In this document: in pieces, positions 54,681-62,890 of the stretch | Numbering within the stretch: position 1 is the stretch's first letter | Layout of the letters: each line of letters opens with the position of its first letter | Assembly (NCBI RefSeq): GCF_014653945.1 | Contig: NZ_BNAU01000004.1 | Span: forward strand, 558,001-622,000 | Reading direction: 5' to 3' | Length of the DNA stretch: 64,000 nucleotides | Source: Amycolatopsis deserti | Lineage (GTDB): Bacteria; Actinomycetota; Actinomycetes; Mycobacteriales; Pseudonocardiaceae | Position numbers and translations under genes: made by a program | Notes under the pieces: generated by a model | What the model saw: only the letters and a program-made list of their open reading frames with translations | Database searches by the model: none | Told to the model about the DNA's origin: nothing

Positions 54681-55669
54681 TCCTCGGCCCGGGTGCCGCG
54701 GAAGGTGTAGCGGTAGCCGCTCGGTGAGACGCCGAGCGCGGCCTGCAGGTGCTGGCGCAGCGATCCGGCGCTGCCGAACCCGGCGTCCTCGGCGACCCGG
54801 TCGATCGGCAGGTCGGTTTCCTCGAGCAGCTGGCGGGCGCGTTCGACGCGCTGCTGGGTGAGCCACTGCCCTGGCGAGAGGCCGACCTCCTCGCGGAAGC
54901 GGCGGGTGAAGGTGCGCACGCTCATCGACTCGCGCGCGGCGAGCTGGCGCAGCGTCAGCGGCCGGTGCAGGTTCTCCAGCGCCCACGCCCGGGCCTTGCC
55001 GGTCGAGGACACCGTCGGCTGCGGCACCGGCCGGGGGATGTACTGGGCCTGGCCGCCCTCGCGGTGCGGCGCGACAATCGTGCCGCGCGCGACCTCGTTG
55101 GCGACCGCGGCGCCGTGGTCGCGGCGGATCATGTGCAGGCACAGGTCGATGCCGGACGCGACACCGGCCGAGGTCAGGATGTTGCCGGATTCGGTGTAGA
55201 GGACGTTCGGGTCGACCTGCACGCGCGGGTACAGCGTGCGCAGGTCGTCGGCGGACTGCCAGTGCGTGGTGGCCGGGCGGCCGTCGAGCAGCCCGGCGGC
55301 GGCGAGCACGAAGGCGCCGCTGCAGATCGAGGCGATGCGGGTGCCCGGCGCGATGGCGGCGAACGCGTCGGCGAGCGGGCCCTGCAGCGGGCCGCCGGGC
55401 TGCGGGCCGTAGTCGTTGTCCGAGGAGGAGACGACGATCGTGTCGGCCTCGGCGAGGGCGTCCAGGCCGTGCTCGACGTTGACCGTGAAGTCGGTGTCGG
55501 TGCGCAGCACGCCGGGGTGGAGGGTGCAGGTGCGCACCTCGTACAGCAGCTCGCCGTCGGCCCTGGCCTGCCCGAACAGGCGGTGCACGATCCCCAGCTC
55601 GATCGGCAGCAGACCGTCGCGGACCAGCACGGCGACCCGGTGCCGACCGTCGTTCGCGAAAACCGTCAT
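54638..55669 (-). CDS. GlxA-like AraC regulator with DJ-1/PfpI domain
   Basis: 343 residues. N-terminal DJ-1/GATase1-like domain (VAVLVRDGLLPIELGIVHRL; Cys in ASICSGAFVLAAAGLLDGR) and C-terminal AraC double HTH (LTLRQLAARESMSVRTFTRR; IDRVAEDAGFGSAGSLRQHL). Probably senses a small molecule or redox state. ATG 55669. Divergent from a quinone-reductase-like gene with only 71 bp between, so that gene is its likely target. Confidence 0.92.
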   Translation of the reverse strand: MTVFANDGRHRVAVLVRDGLLPIELGIVHRLFGQARADGELLYEVRTCTLHPGVLRTDTDFTVNVEHGLDALAEADTIVVSSSDNDYGPQPGGPLQGPLADAFAAIAPGTRIASICSGAFVLAAAGLLDGRPATTHWQSADDLRTLYPRVQVDPNVLYTESGNILTSAGVASGIDLCLHMIRRDHGAAVANEVARGTIVAPHREGGQAQYIPRPVPQPTVSSTGKARAWALENLHRPLTLRQLAARESMSVRTFTRRFREEVGLSPGQWLTQQRVERARQLLEETDLPIDRVAEDAGFGSAGSLRQHLQAALGVSPSGYRYTFRGTRAEDQDHSSAAGSGLPR

Positions 55670-55740
55670 GGCCCGATCCTGACACATGCTGACCATCGGG
55701 CCACTCGTCGGCGCGTCCATCCGGGCGGAGCCTGGAGGTC

Positions 55741-56508
55741 ATGAACGTGTTGTGGATCTTCGCTCACCCCGAGGGACGCTCGCTCAACGCCGCCCTGCGC
55801 GACGAGGGCCTGAAGGCGCTGGAGGAGTTCGGCCACTCCTACCGCGTGTCGGACCTGTACGCGATGAAGTGGAACCCGGTGGTCGACTACGACGACTTCG
55901 CCCACGACCCGCGTGAGCGGATGCTGGTCGCGTCGGCGTCGCACGAGGCGTACGAGTCCGGCCGCCTGCCCGCGGACATCCAGGCCGAGCAGGAGAAGCT
56001 CGCCTGGGCGGACGCGATCGTCGTGCAGTTCCCGATGTGGTGGTACGGGTTGCCGGCGATCCTCAAGGGCTGGTTCGACCGGGTCTTCGTGAAGGGCCTC
56101 GGCTACGGGATCGCCGCGCCGGACGGCACGGTGCTGCGTTACGGCGACGGCAAGCTCACCGGCAAGCGGGCGATGGTGGTGACGACGATCGGCGCGCGGC
56201 CGTCCAGCATCGGGCCGCGCGGTGTCCACGGTGAACTGAACGACCTGCTGTTCCCCGTGCACCACGGCACCTTCTGGTACACCGGCATCGCGCCGCTGCC
56301 CCCGTTCGCCGTGCTGGGCGCCGACCGCCTGGACGAGGCCGGGTACGCCGCGGCGGTCGAGGGACTGCGGGACCGGCTCCGCACGCTGGAGACGGCGGAG
56401 CCGATCCCGTTCCGCTACCAGAACCGCGGCGAGTACGACGAGAACCTGGTGCTACGCGCCGATCTCGCGCCGGGCCGGTCGGACCTGGCCGTACACCTGC
56501 GCGACTGA
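55741..56508 (+). CDS. NAD(P)H quinone oxidoreductase-like flavoprotein
   Basis: 255 residues, flavodoxin-like fold. NVLWIFAHPEGRSLNAAL binds the FMN/FAD phosphate; AIVVQFPMWWYGLPAILKGW and FDRVFVKGLGYG are NQO/MdaB/KefF family motifs. The TGGAGG ribosome site is strong. Two-electron quinone reduction is the usual role. The 3' end overlaps the convergent MFS gene by 57 bp. Confidence 0.92.
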   Translation: MNVLWIFAHPEGRSLNAALRDEGLKALEEFGHSYRVSDLYAMKWNPVVDYDDFAHDPRERMLVASASHEAYESGRLPADIQAEQEKLAWADAIVVQFPMWWYGLPAILKGWFDRVFVKGLGYGIAAPDGTVLRYGDGKLTGKRAMVVTTIGARPSSIGPRGVHGELNDLLFPVHHGTFWYTGIAPLPPFAVLGADRLDEAGYAAAVEGLRDRLRTLETAEPIPFRYQNRGEYDENLVLRADLAPGRSDLAVHLRD

Positions 56509-57594
56509 CACCACCATGAGCAGCGCGCTGACCACGACCGGCGACCGGAACCCGAGGCCCGCGTCGAGCGCGAGCCCGCCCAGCGCGGGGCCGAGCGTGT
56601 TGCCGACGTTGAACGCGGCCGTGGTGAAGCCGCCGGCCAGCGCGTTGCCCGGGGCCTGGTAGAACACGCGCGCGGTGAGCGCCGGCGCGAGTCCGAAGGC
56701 CAGCATCCCTTGCACGAACACGAGAACGAGCGTGACGACCGGGCTGGACGCGCTCAGCGCGATCGCGATCCAGCCGACGGTCAGCGCAGTCGTCCCGGTC
56801 AGCAGGACGGTGCGGGGCCGGGCGTCGGCGACGCGCCCGCCGAACACGATCCCGGCGCACGCGCCGACGCCGAACAGCACGAGCGTGGCCGGCACCCACG
56901 CCTCGGACAACCCGGCCACCTCGGTGACCAGCGGCGCGAGGTAGGTGAACGTGCAGAACGTCGCGCCTTGGACGAGGGCGTTGGTGGCGTAGGTGAGCAG
57001 CAGGCGACGACGCAGGAGCGGCCGGACGGCGGTCGCCTCGGTGTCCGGTTTGGACACCGGGATGGTGCGCACCACGGCGACGGTCGCGGCCACCGCGAGC
57101 GCGGCCACGGCCCAGAACGCGGAGCGCCAGCCCCACGCCTGGCCGAGCACCGCGCCGCCGGGAACGCCGGCGACGCAGGCCAGCGTCACCCCGCCCATCA
57201 CCACGGACATCGCGCGGCCCTTGGCGTCCGACGCGACCAGCGCGACGGCGACCGTGGTGGCCAGCGCCCAGAACCCGGCGTTGGCCAGTGCCGCGAGGAT
57301 CCGCGTGACGAGCAGGACGGCGTAGCTGTCGGTGAGCGCACCGAGGACGTGCGCGGCGGCGAACACGACGAGGAACGCGGTGACCGCCCGACATTGCGGC
57401 CAGCGCCCGGCGAGGATGGCGAGCAGCGGCGCGCCGACGATCATCCCGACCGCGAACGCCGAGGTCAGGTAGCCGGCGTCGGCGATCGAGACGTGCAGAT
57501 CGGTCGCGATGTCCGGGACCAGGCCGGACAGCATGAATTCCGAGGTGCTCTGGGCGAAGACGGCGAGCCCGAGCAGGTAGACGGCAAAGGGCAT
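56452..57594 (-). CDS. MFS drug exporter, Cmx/CmlR-like
   Basis: 380 residues, 12 TM helices. FAQSTSEFMLSGLVPDIATD and GALTDSYAVLLVTRILAAL are typical of DHA1 pumps of the Cmx/AraJ group, some of which export chloramphenicol. The ATG at 57594 is preceded by a GGGAG ribosome site that lies against the 3' arm of a long hairpin, and a short leader ORF reads into the hairpin. This is the layout of antibiotic-inducible translational attenuation. The substrate is inferred. Confidence 0.85.
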   Translation of the reverse strand: MPFAVYLLGLAVFAQSTSEFMLSGLVPDIATDLHVSIADAGYLTSAFAVGMIVGAPLLAILAGRWPQCRAVTAFLVVFAAAHVLGALTDSYAVLLVTRILAALANAGFWALATTVAVALVASDAKGRAMSVVMGGVTLACVAGVPGGAVLGQAWGWRSAFWAVAALAVAATVAVVRTIPVSKPDTEATAVRPLLRRRLLLTYATNALVQGATFCTFTYLAPLVTEVAGLSEAWVPATLVLFGVGACAGIVFGGRVADARPRTVLLTGTTALTVGWIAIALSASSPVVTLVLVFVQGMLAFGLAPALTARVFYQAPGNALAGGFTTAAFNVGNTLGPALGGLALDAGLGFRSPVVVSALLMVVSVAQVYGQVRPARREIGA

Positions 57595-57603
57595 GACAAA
57601 GCT

Positions 57604-57660
57604 CCCGAGTCGGAGAAACAGGGGTCAGCGGGTGATCCGCTGGCCTCTGTCCGACTCGGG
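57604..57660 (-). promoter_or_regulatory. Translational attenuator hairpin of the MFS pump
   Basis: CCCGAGTCGGA (57650-57660 on the minus strand) pairs perfectly with TCCGACTCGGG (57604-57614). An inner stem CAGCGG/CCGCTG closes a 5-nt loop, with two single mismatches and a 4-nt bulge between. The 3' arm ends in the CGGGAG that should be the pump's Shine-Dalgarno sequence. Confidence 0.75.
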
Positions 57661-57669
57661 GCTGTTCAC
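57625..57669 (-). CDS. Leader peptide of the MFS pump
   Basis: A 14-codon ORF, MNSPESDRGQRITR, starting at GTG 57669 and ending in the loop side of the attenuator. Codons 4-8 lie in the 5' arm, so a ribosome stalled there would keep the hairpin open and free the pump's ribosome site. Confidence 0.6.
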   Translation of the reverse strand: MNSPESDRGQRITR

Positions 57670-57676
57670 GCTGCGT

Positions 57677-57682
57677 AGAGTA
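57677..57682 (-). promoter_or_regulatory. -10 element for the leader peptide transcript
   Basis: TACTCT on the minus strand, 7 nt before the leader GTG, suggesting a leaderless transcript. A -35 element is not clear. Confidence 0.4.
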
Positions 57683-57706
57683 CCGGGCGCCGCCGCGGTG
57701 ATCGAC

Positions 57707-58645
57707 TCATTTTCCGCCGAACCGGCGCAGGTCTTCGAGTTCCGCGGTGAGATCGGGCAGTTCTTCGAAGGGCTGGACCTCGACGCTGTTCCCGGTGCGG
57801 GTCCAGGTGCCCGCGACGCGGCCGTCGACGAGCACCGCCGCCCGGATGATGCCGCCGCCGGGGTGGACGAGCTTGCGGTGTTCGGGGGCGACCGCGTGGT
57901 CCCGGGTGCGCCAGCCGAGGAGGTACTCGTCGAAGGCCGGGATCAGGCGGACGGTGGAGCCGGCTTCCTTGATGTCCACTGTGGTCGGTCGCCAGGCGGG
58001 TTTGACGCGGCTGACGGGGATTCCGGACCAGGCGGCGAGGTCGGCGGGCTCGGCCGGTTCGTGCGCGGCCCGGTAGCGGGCGACGAGCCGGTCGAGGGCG
58101 GTGTCCTCGGGTTCGGTCGGCAGGGGTGCGCCGAGCCAGTCGCCGGCGTGGACGTAGGTGGGCTTGCCCCGGCGTTCCGGTCCGAGCACGACGAGCCCGT
58201 GCGCGGCGGCGAGCATCGCCAGGTGGACGGTCGCCTGTCCCTCGGTGCCGGTTCGCTCGCCGAGTTCGGCTTTGGTGAGCGGCCCCTGGCCGTCGAGGGC
58301 CTTCGCTGCTTTTGAGCCGTCGGGGTTGCTGACGCCCAGTTCCGCGAGGCGGCGCAGGGAGTTCGCGGGGTTCGGCTTGACCAGCGGGTACAGCCAGGGC
58401 AGGTCGTCGCGGGCGATGAGGTGCAGCGTGCCGCGCGGACCCCAGCAGCGGACGATCGACCGGTCGTGGCGGGCGTTGTCCAGTTCGGCGGCGGTCAGGC
58501 CGGGGACCCGCGCGCGCAGCGCCAGCGGGAAGGCGGTCGGTTCCTGCGCCTGCACGGCGAGGAGGTGACGTACGGCGTCGACGAGCCCCAGGTTGGCCGG
58601 GCGGTCCAGGAGCTGGGCCGCGACCCGGCGGCGCCGTACGTCCAT
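57707..58645 (-). CDS. AlkZ-like winged-helix DNA glycosylase (HTH_42)
   Basis: 312 residues of PF06224. The catalytic-loop motif in LLAVQAQEPTAFPLALRAR is Q32-A-Q34, the QxQ form seen in AlkZ of Streptomyces sahachiroi (azinomycin resistance); E. coli YcaQ has QxD. CWGPRGTLHLIARDD and FDEYLLGWRTRD are family blocks. It should unhook or remove bulky alkylated bases, often to protect against a self-made DNA-damaging product. 10 bp downstream of the DUF6194 gene, likely one operon. Confidence 0.85.
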   Translation of the reverse strand: MDVRRRRVAAQLLDRPANLGLVDAVRHLLAVQAQEPTAFPLALRARVPGLTAAELDNARHDRSIVRCWGPRGTLHLIARDDLPWLYPLVKPNPANSLRRLAELGVSNPDGSKAAKALDGQGPLTKAELGERTGTEGQATVHLAMLAAAHGLVVLGPERRGKPTYVHAGDWLGAPLPTEPEDTALDRLVARYRAAHEPAEPADLAAWSGIPVSRVKPAWRPTTVDIKEAGSTVRLIPAFDEYLLGWRTRDHAVAPEHRKLVHPGGGIIRAAVLVDGRVAGTWTRTGNSVEVQPFEELPDLTAELEDLRRFGGK

Positions 58646-58654
58646 CCCGGCAGG

Positions 58655-59077
58655 CTACCGGCGTCGTCGTTCGGCGTTGTCGAACTTCCGCACGGCGAAC
58701 GCGTAGGCCTCGTCGAGGAGTTTCCGGGCTTGCGGCCACGTCTCGTCCGGGTTGATGACGCAGACCCAGTGCTGCCCGCCGTACACGGGGTGCGGGAAGA
58801 GGACGTCCAGGGCGGTGACGTCGTAGTCCCCCGGCGGCACGACTTCGGCGAAGCGGTCCCGGGTGAGGCCGATGTTGAGACGGAAGACACCGGGCCGGTC
58901 GAGGTTCGAGGTGTTGTCGAACTCGGTGTCCGAGGTGACGATGGTCGCCCACGGCATCTGACGCTGCGGCGGAAGGTCCCCGCGAGGGTCGTAGATGGCG
59001 AAGAGGTCCCCGTTCGCCTCGGCGATCCGGGTGCTGTCGAAGGTGGCCAGTTCCTGTCGAATGTGCTCGATATCCAC
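58655..59077 (-). CDS. DUF6194-like protein
   Basis: 140 residues, soluble. DLPPQRQMPWATIVTSDTEF then FRLNIGLTRDRFAEV and LFPHPVYGGQHWVCVINPDE form a conserved alpha/beta protein of the MmcQ/YjbR-like type known as DUF6194. GTG 59077 (VDIEHIRQEL) chosen over ATG 59095. Function unknown; upstream of the AlkZ-like gene in the same direction. Confidence 0.75.
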   Translation of the reverse strand: MDIEHIRQELATFDSTRIAEANGDLFAIYDPRGDLPPQRQMPWATIVTSDTEFDNTSNLDRPGVFRLNIGLTRDRFAEVVPPGDYDVTALDVLFPHPVYGGQHWVCVINPDETWPQARKLLDEAYAFAVRKFDNAERRRR

Positions 59078-59187
59078 TGCGCCAAGGAAGCACAATACGG
59101 ACGATCAATGTGCGGTGCAAGTGATGAGGATCACAGAATCAGGCCTCCCTCGTCGCGACTTCCTGACCAAGCCGCGGTAGGCGTACG

Positions 59188-59460
59188 ATGTACCCCTATG
59201 GGATAGCTTCCGAGCGCGACGTCCCTGAGTTCCTGGTCACCTACACCCGCGACATGGCCTTGTCGCCGGAGGATCCGGGCGCGATCCTCGACCGGTACTT
59301 CGTGCCCGACTTCGTCTACTGCAACGACGGCATCGAGATCGACCGGCAGCGGATGGAGGCGGAGATCCACACGTTCGGCCAACTCGCCGCGGACGGCCGC
59401 ATCCAGCGGATCGACCAACTCAGCCGCCAGCACCCCTCGGCGCACCCCCACGGACGATGA
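59188..59460 (+). pseudogene. Truncated NTF2/SnoaL-like fragment
   Basis: 90 codons: PEFLVTYTRDMALSPEDPGA followed by DRYFVPDFVYCNDGIEIDRQ look like the first half of an NTF2-like (SnoaL) protein, normally about 120-140 residues; after about residue 70 the sequence changes to RQHPSAHPHGR and stops. The C-terminal strands are missing. It lies about 100 bp from the edge of the integrated element, but truncation by the element is not demonstrated. Confidence 0.5.
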
Positions 59461-59519
59461 CCGCCCGGGCAGCCTGCGAGCCGGCCGGCAGCCGAGACCT
59501 CCAACCGGCCCAAGACGTG

Positions 59520-59550
59520 AAAAAACCGCCCCGATCTGTATCGGAGCGGT
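59520..59550 (-). terminator. Ancestral tRNA-Phe terminator, displaced by the element
   Basis: On the minus strand ACCGCTCCGAT-ACAG-ATCGGGGCGGT (one G-U) is followed by TTTTT. It sits 9 bp beyond the partial tRNA-Phe copy and has no gene of its own on this strand, so it most likely ended the tRNA operon before insertion. Confidence 0.65.
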
Positions 59551-59558
59551 TCATCGAC

Positions 59559-59591
59559 CGGTGGCCAGGGCCGGGGTCGAACCGGCGACCT
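59559..59591. repeat. Attachment-site repeat, distal copy
   Basis: 33 bp identical to 62891-62923. On the minus strand it contains the last 30 nt of tRNA-Phe (T-arm and acceptor 3' strand) but no complete tRNA. It marks the far junction of an element integrated into the tRNA gene. Confidence 0.85.
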
Positions 59592-59673
59592 GGTTGGCAG
59601 CGCGGACACATACTCGAACATTCATTCGATTCTGCTGCCGGCGTGGCGGCGCAAGCGGGCTGAGGATGAGGGT

Positions 59674-59892
59674 GTGGCGGTCCTGAAGCCACCGGTCACG
59701 CTCGTGGCACCCGTGCTGGAGTCGCCGCTCCCCGCGCGAGCGCGCCGTCCGGCGGGGCCGGTGGCGTATGAGCCGAAGCTGTACGGCTGGCGCTGCTACA
59801 CCGTAGAACCAGAGGCCACCGACGCGGACGGGAACCACGACGGTCTCGTCGTCAAGGGAAGCCAGGACACGACGTTCGCCCACTCGCCCTAA
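59674..59892 (+). pseudogene. Short ATP-dependent DNA ligase-like ORF
   Basis: 72 codons from GTG 59674 with GAGGATGAGGGT ahead. LKPPVTLVAPVLESPLPARA and VAYEPKLYGWRCYTV resemble the N-terminus of ATP-dependent ligases, where motif I is KxDG; the lysine is kept but Asp is Tyr. After CYTV the resemblance ends. Probably a ligase relic; could be an unrelated small protein. Its stop overlaps the convergent methyltransferase stop by 4 bp. Confidence 0.45.
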
Positions 59893-60635
59893 GCGGCCTC
59901 GAGAACGAAGAACAGGAAGCACAGGAATGCGGCCCCTGCAGGCCGGTGCCCGAGCTTCTCGGGGAACCGCTCCCGAGCGCCTGGCGCGGGGGGCGGTTCG
60001 CTGATGACGGAGATGCGGAAGCCAGCCGCTGTGAAGGCATCACTCATCGCATGCAACGGTCGGTGCCAGAAGCTCATCAGTGCACTGTGACCACCGAACG
60101 TCCACTCCTCGGACCGCTTGCTGGTCGCGAAGTAGTCACACTCGGGATTGGCCAGTTTCTGCACGAGCGGGTGGTCGACAGCCACAATCAGCCGGCCACC
60201 GGGCTCGAGCACGCGCCTCAGTTCGGCCAGCGGCGCCGTCCAGTCCTCCAAGTAGTGCAGCAGCAGGCACGCGACGATGTCGTCGAACGACTTGTCCGGG
60301 AACGGCAGCGTGCTGCCCACGTCGGCTAGGTGCAGGTCCGCATCGTCGCCGAGCCGCTTGCGGGCCAACTCGAGCATCTTGGCGCTCGAGTCGACACCGG
60401 TCACGATGGCGCCGCGCTCGCGCAGCGCCGCGTGCAGGGCGCCGGCTCCACAGCCGGCGTCAAGGATCCGGCGCCCAGCCACATCACCTGCCAGATCCAG
60501 GACAGCGGGCCGGGCGTAGTAGCCGTTGATGAGGTTGGACTCAGTTTCGGCAGCGTACGCCTCGGCGAAGCTGTCGTAGTTGTTCGTTTCGAGCTTGCCG
60601 ACAGACCCAAAGGAATGATCACTATCAGGAGACAT
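59889..60635 (-). CDS. Class I SAM-dependent methyltransferase of the island
   Basis: 248 residues. SAM motif RILDAGCGAGALHAALRERG, motif II VTGVDSSAKMLELARKRL, and post-motif PFPDKSFDDIVACLLLHYLE. Start ATG 60635; the longer frame upstream is antisense to the integrase remnant. Full length and uninterrupted, so it is the only gene of the element that looks functional. Substrate unknown; relatives methylate small molecules. Rare codons are more frequent than in chromosomal neighbours. Confidence 0.85.
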   Translation of the reverse strand: MSPDSDHSFGSVGKLETNNYDSFAEAYAAETESNLINGYYARPAVLDLAGDVAGRRILDAGCGAGALHAALRERGAIVTGVDSSAKMLELARKRLGDDADLHLADVGSTLPFPDKSFDDIVACLLLHYLEDWTAPLAELRRVLEPGGRLIVAVDHPLVQKLANPECDYFATSKRSEEWTFGGHSALMSFWHRPLHAMSDAFTAAGFRISVISEPPPAPGARERFPEKLGHRPAGAAFLCFLFFVLEAA

Positions 60636-60699
60636 GCGGCTAAGGCTGGCACGGCTGATCGCTTCGAGCACTAGCAGATCCCCAACCAACGCCGCCAAG

Positions 60700-61106
60700 G
60701 GGGCGCCTGTTGAGGTGGACGTGAAATCGAGGGCGGGCCGCCGCACGTTCCCGCTGCCCGACGAGTTGTTCAGCCTGCTGATGCGCCACAAGGAGCGGCA
60801 GGAGCGCGAACGCGAGCGCGCCGGCACCGAGTGGCATGAGGGCGACTGGATCTTCACACAGCCGAACGGCAAGCCGCTCGATCCGCGCGCGAACTACGGC
60901 GATTGGAAGGTGCTCCTCGCCGAAGCTGGCGTCCGCGAAGCTCGGATCCATGACGCGCGTCACACTGCGGCGACGGTCCTGCTCATCCTCGGCGTGCCCG
61001 ACGGGACCGTGATGGACCTCATGGGCTGGTCCACGGCGTCCATGAAGGCGCGCTACATGCGAGATCCGGAGAGATGTCGCCGACCAGCTCAACGGCTACT
61101 TCTGAC
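60700..61106 (+). pseudogene. Tyrosine integrase C-terminal remnant
   Basis: About 120 codons of the catalytic domain: VKSRAGRRTFPLPDELFSLL, ARIHDARHTAATVLLILGV (H-x-x-R box) and MGWSTASMKARY (Tyr nucleophile), as in pSAM2/AICE-type integrases. The N-terminal two thirds are missing. After ARYMR the frame breaks: the natural ending RDVADQLNGYF plus stop (61106) is found in another frame. Once it would have integrated the element at the tRNA-Phe att site; now inactive. Confidence 0.8.
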
Positions 61107-61181
61107 AGTCGGCGCCTTGATGCCCCCGTCTGTCGATCAGCACGCCCACTAGCCGGCATGCCGCCGGTAGAAAGTGGTGCT

Positions 61182-62707
61182 TCACGTGGCATCTAGGTTG
61201 CGCTGGACAAACCCGGCGACAGAAGGCTCTCGGATGCCGGACCAGCCGTCGTATTCAAATCCTTCCTTCTGCGCCATACGGTCCAACTCAGCGATGGCGT
61301 GCGCGAGCAGCCGGTCATCGCCGTCGAAGAGGACGCGACGTACCTCCGGGTCGTCGACCATCGTGACGAAGGCCGGCGCGCTGCGTTGCGTGTAGTAACG
61401 GGCGAAATTGGTGTAGAAGTTCTGACTGTCGGCGCCGCCCCGAGTGCCGATCACAACGAACGCGCCGTACACGTCGAACTGAGCGAGACTGGTCAGGATT
61501 GCCGGGTCATCAGCTGCCCGGTCCGGCCGCAACGCCGCTACGCCTCGAACCACGTTGTGCGCACGCGCAAGCAGCCCGGCCCTGTCCTCCGTCTCGAACA
61601 AGTAGGCCCGCGAGGCCATAGTCAGCGCGTGCCGCAGCCAGCTGCCGAAGTAGTCGAAGGGCGCACCCTGTGGGCGACGCTCGGCCAACGAGCGCACGAC
61701 CGCCCAGTCCTTGAGCCGGACAGCCAGTGCACCGAGCGCATAGACGCGGGTGATGACGTCTAGCCACAGGCGAGCCGACTCGGCGCCGCGGGCGTTGCCA
61801 TGCTCGTCAACGCCCAGTTCATAGATGCGCTGAAGCGCGTCCACTGCCAGCTGCCACCAGGCGTGGCGTTGGTGGTGGATGCTCAGTGCGGCCAGCGCTG
61901 CAACCCGATCCAGCAGCTGACCGAGCTCGCCGCGGCTACCGTTGCTGATGAGGGTGGCCGCATCGCGTGTGGTCTGGGTGAGCAGGGTGCGAAGCGAGAT
62001 GTCGTCGTTGCTGCGCAGGAGCTCGGTTACCAGCTGTTCGAATGAGTCACCGTCGATGCGCCAGGTCATCGCCGCAGCCGGCAGCTCCTGCAGGCCTTGT
62101 ACGGTCGCTGTGAGCCGGGTCTGTTCGGCGAGTTCGTGGGCGATCTCCCGGCGCCACGCTTCCTTGCGGCGGTCGACGACCTGGTCGAACAGGCGGGTCA
62201 CGTCGTCGTCCGTCCAACGTTCGCTGCTGGTGCCGTGGCGCACGAAGACATCTCCGACGCGGAAGACGTACTGCTTCTTACCGTTGCTGTCCTCGTACTC
62301 CCCGGGAGCACGGAAGGTGCACCAGCCTTGTTCGGCGGGTGGCACGTAGATCAGCACCAGCTGCGTGCCGTCAACCTCGTGGCGAGCGCTGCGCAGGCCG
62401 GAAGCGTCTATGTACTTCGCCAGCTTGGGGCGCAGGACCGCCTCGTCAAGATGGCGAGCTAGCTCAGGGGTCAGGTCAGGCACAGGGTTGCCGTGGTCGT
62501 CCGGCCGATGAGGATGTAGCCGCCGAGCGGTTCTGCTCGCATCGCAGCGCAGTCCTTGGCCAGCTCGACAACGTCGCGAGCGTGTCCCTTGCCGAGATTG
62601 AGCGAGGTCTTGTAGTCCAGCGCGGACTGCTCGTGCTGCTCGGCCAGCAACGCGAGCAGCTTCTCGCGGGTCACGACGGGTTCCACCACGACAGCCATGC
62701 CGATCAT
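61182..62707 (-). pseudogene. AlbA_2 (Schlafen-type) domain protein with a frameshift
   Basis: The first about 70 codons (from ATG 62707) give EQSALDYKTSLNLGKGHARD and AMRAEPLGGYILIGR, an AlbA_2 DNA/RNA-binding or Schlafen-like domain, and stop at 62471. The continuation DDHGNPVPDLTPELARHLDE then VLIYVPPAEQGWCTF runs in another frame from about 62500 down to 61182 (about 440 codons, a helical C-terminal region without a recognised domain). One insertion or deletion near 62490-62505 would join them. Such proteins often belong to phage-defence or regulatory islands. It may be a broken gene or a sequencing error. Confidence 0.7.
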
Positions 62708-62843
62708 GGTGCCTGACTTGGCAAGGGCGATAGGCCAGCTCGCGACTCCTACGTCCCGACGGGCCGCGCTGCACGGTGCGCCCGTTGGGACGCTGCGGCC
62801 AACGACACCCGATTGAGACCCCAATTGAGCACCTGCGGGCGCC

Positions 62844-62877
62844 AAACGGCCCCCGTCGTGATCGACGGGGGCCGTTT
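62844..62877 (-). terminator. Terminator now following tRNA-Phe (supplied by the element)
   Basis: AAACGGCCCCCGTCG (62844-62858) pairs perfectly with 62863-62877 (15 bp, 4-nt loop), 17 bp past the tRNA-Phe 3' end. It ends in TTT. Confidence 0.75.
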
Positions 62878-62890
62878 GTGCTGCTAGAAG

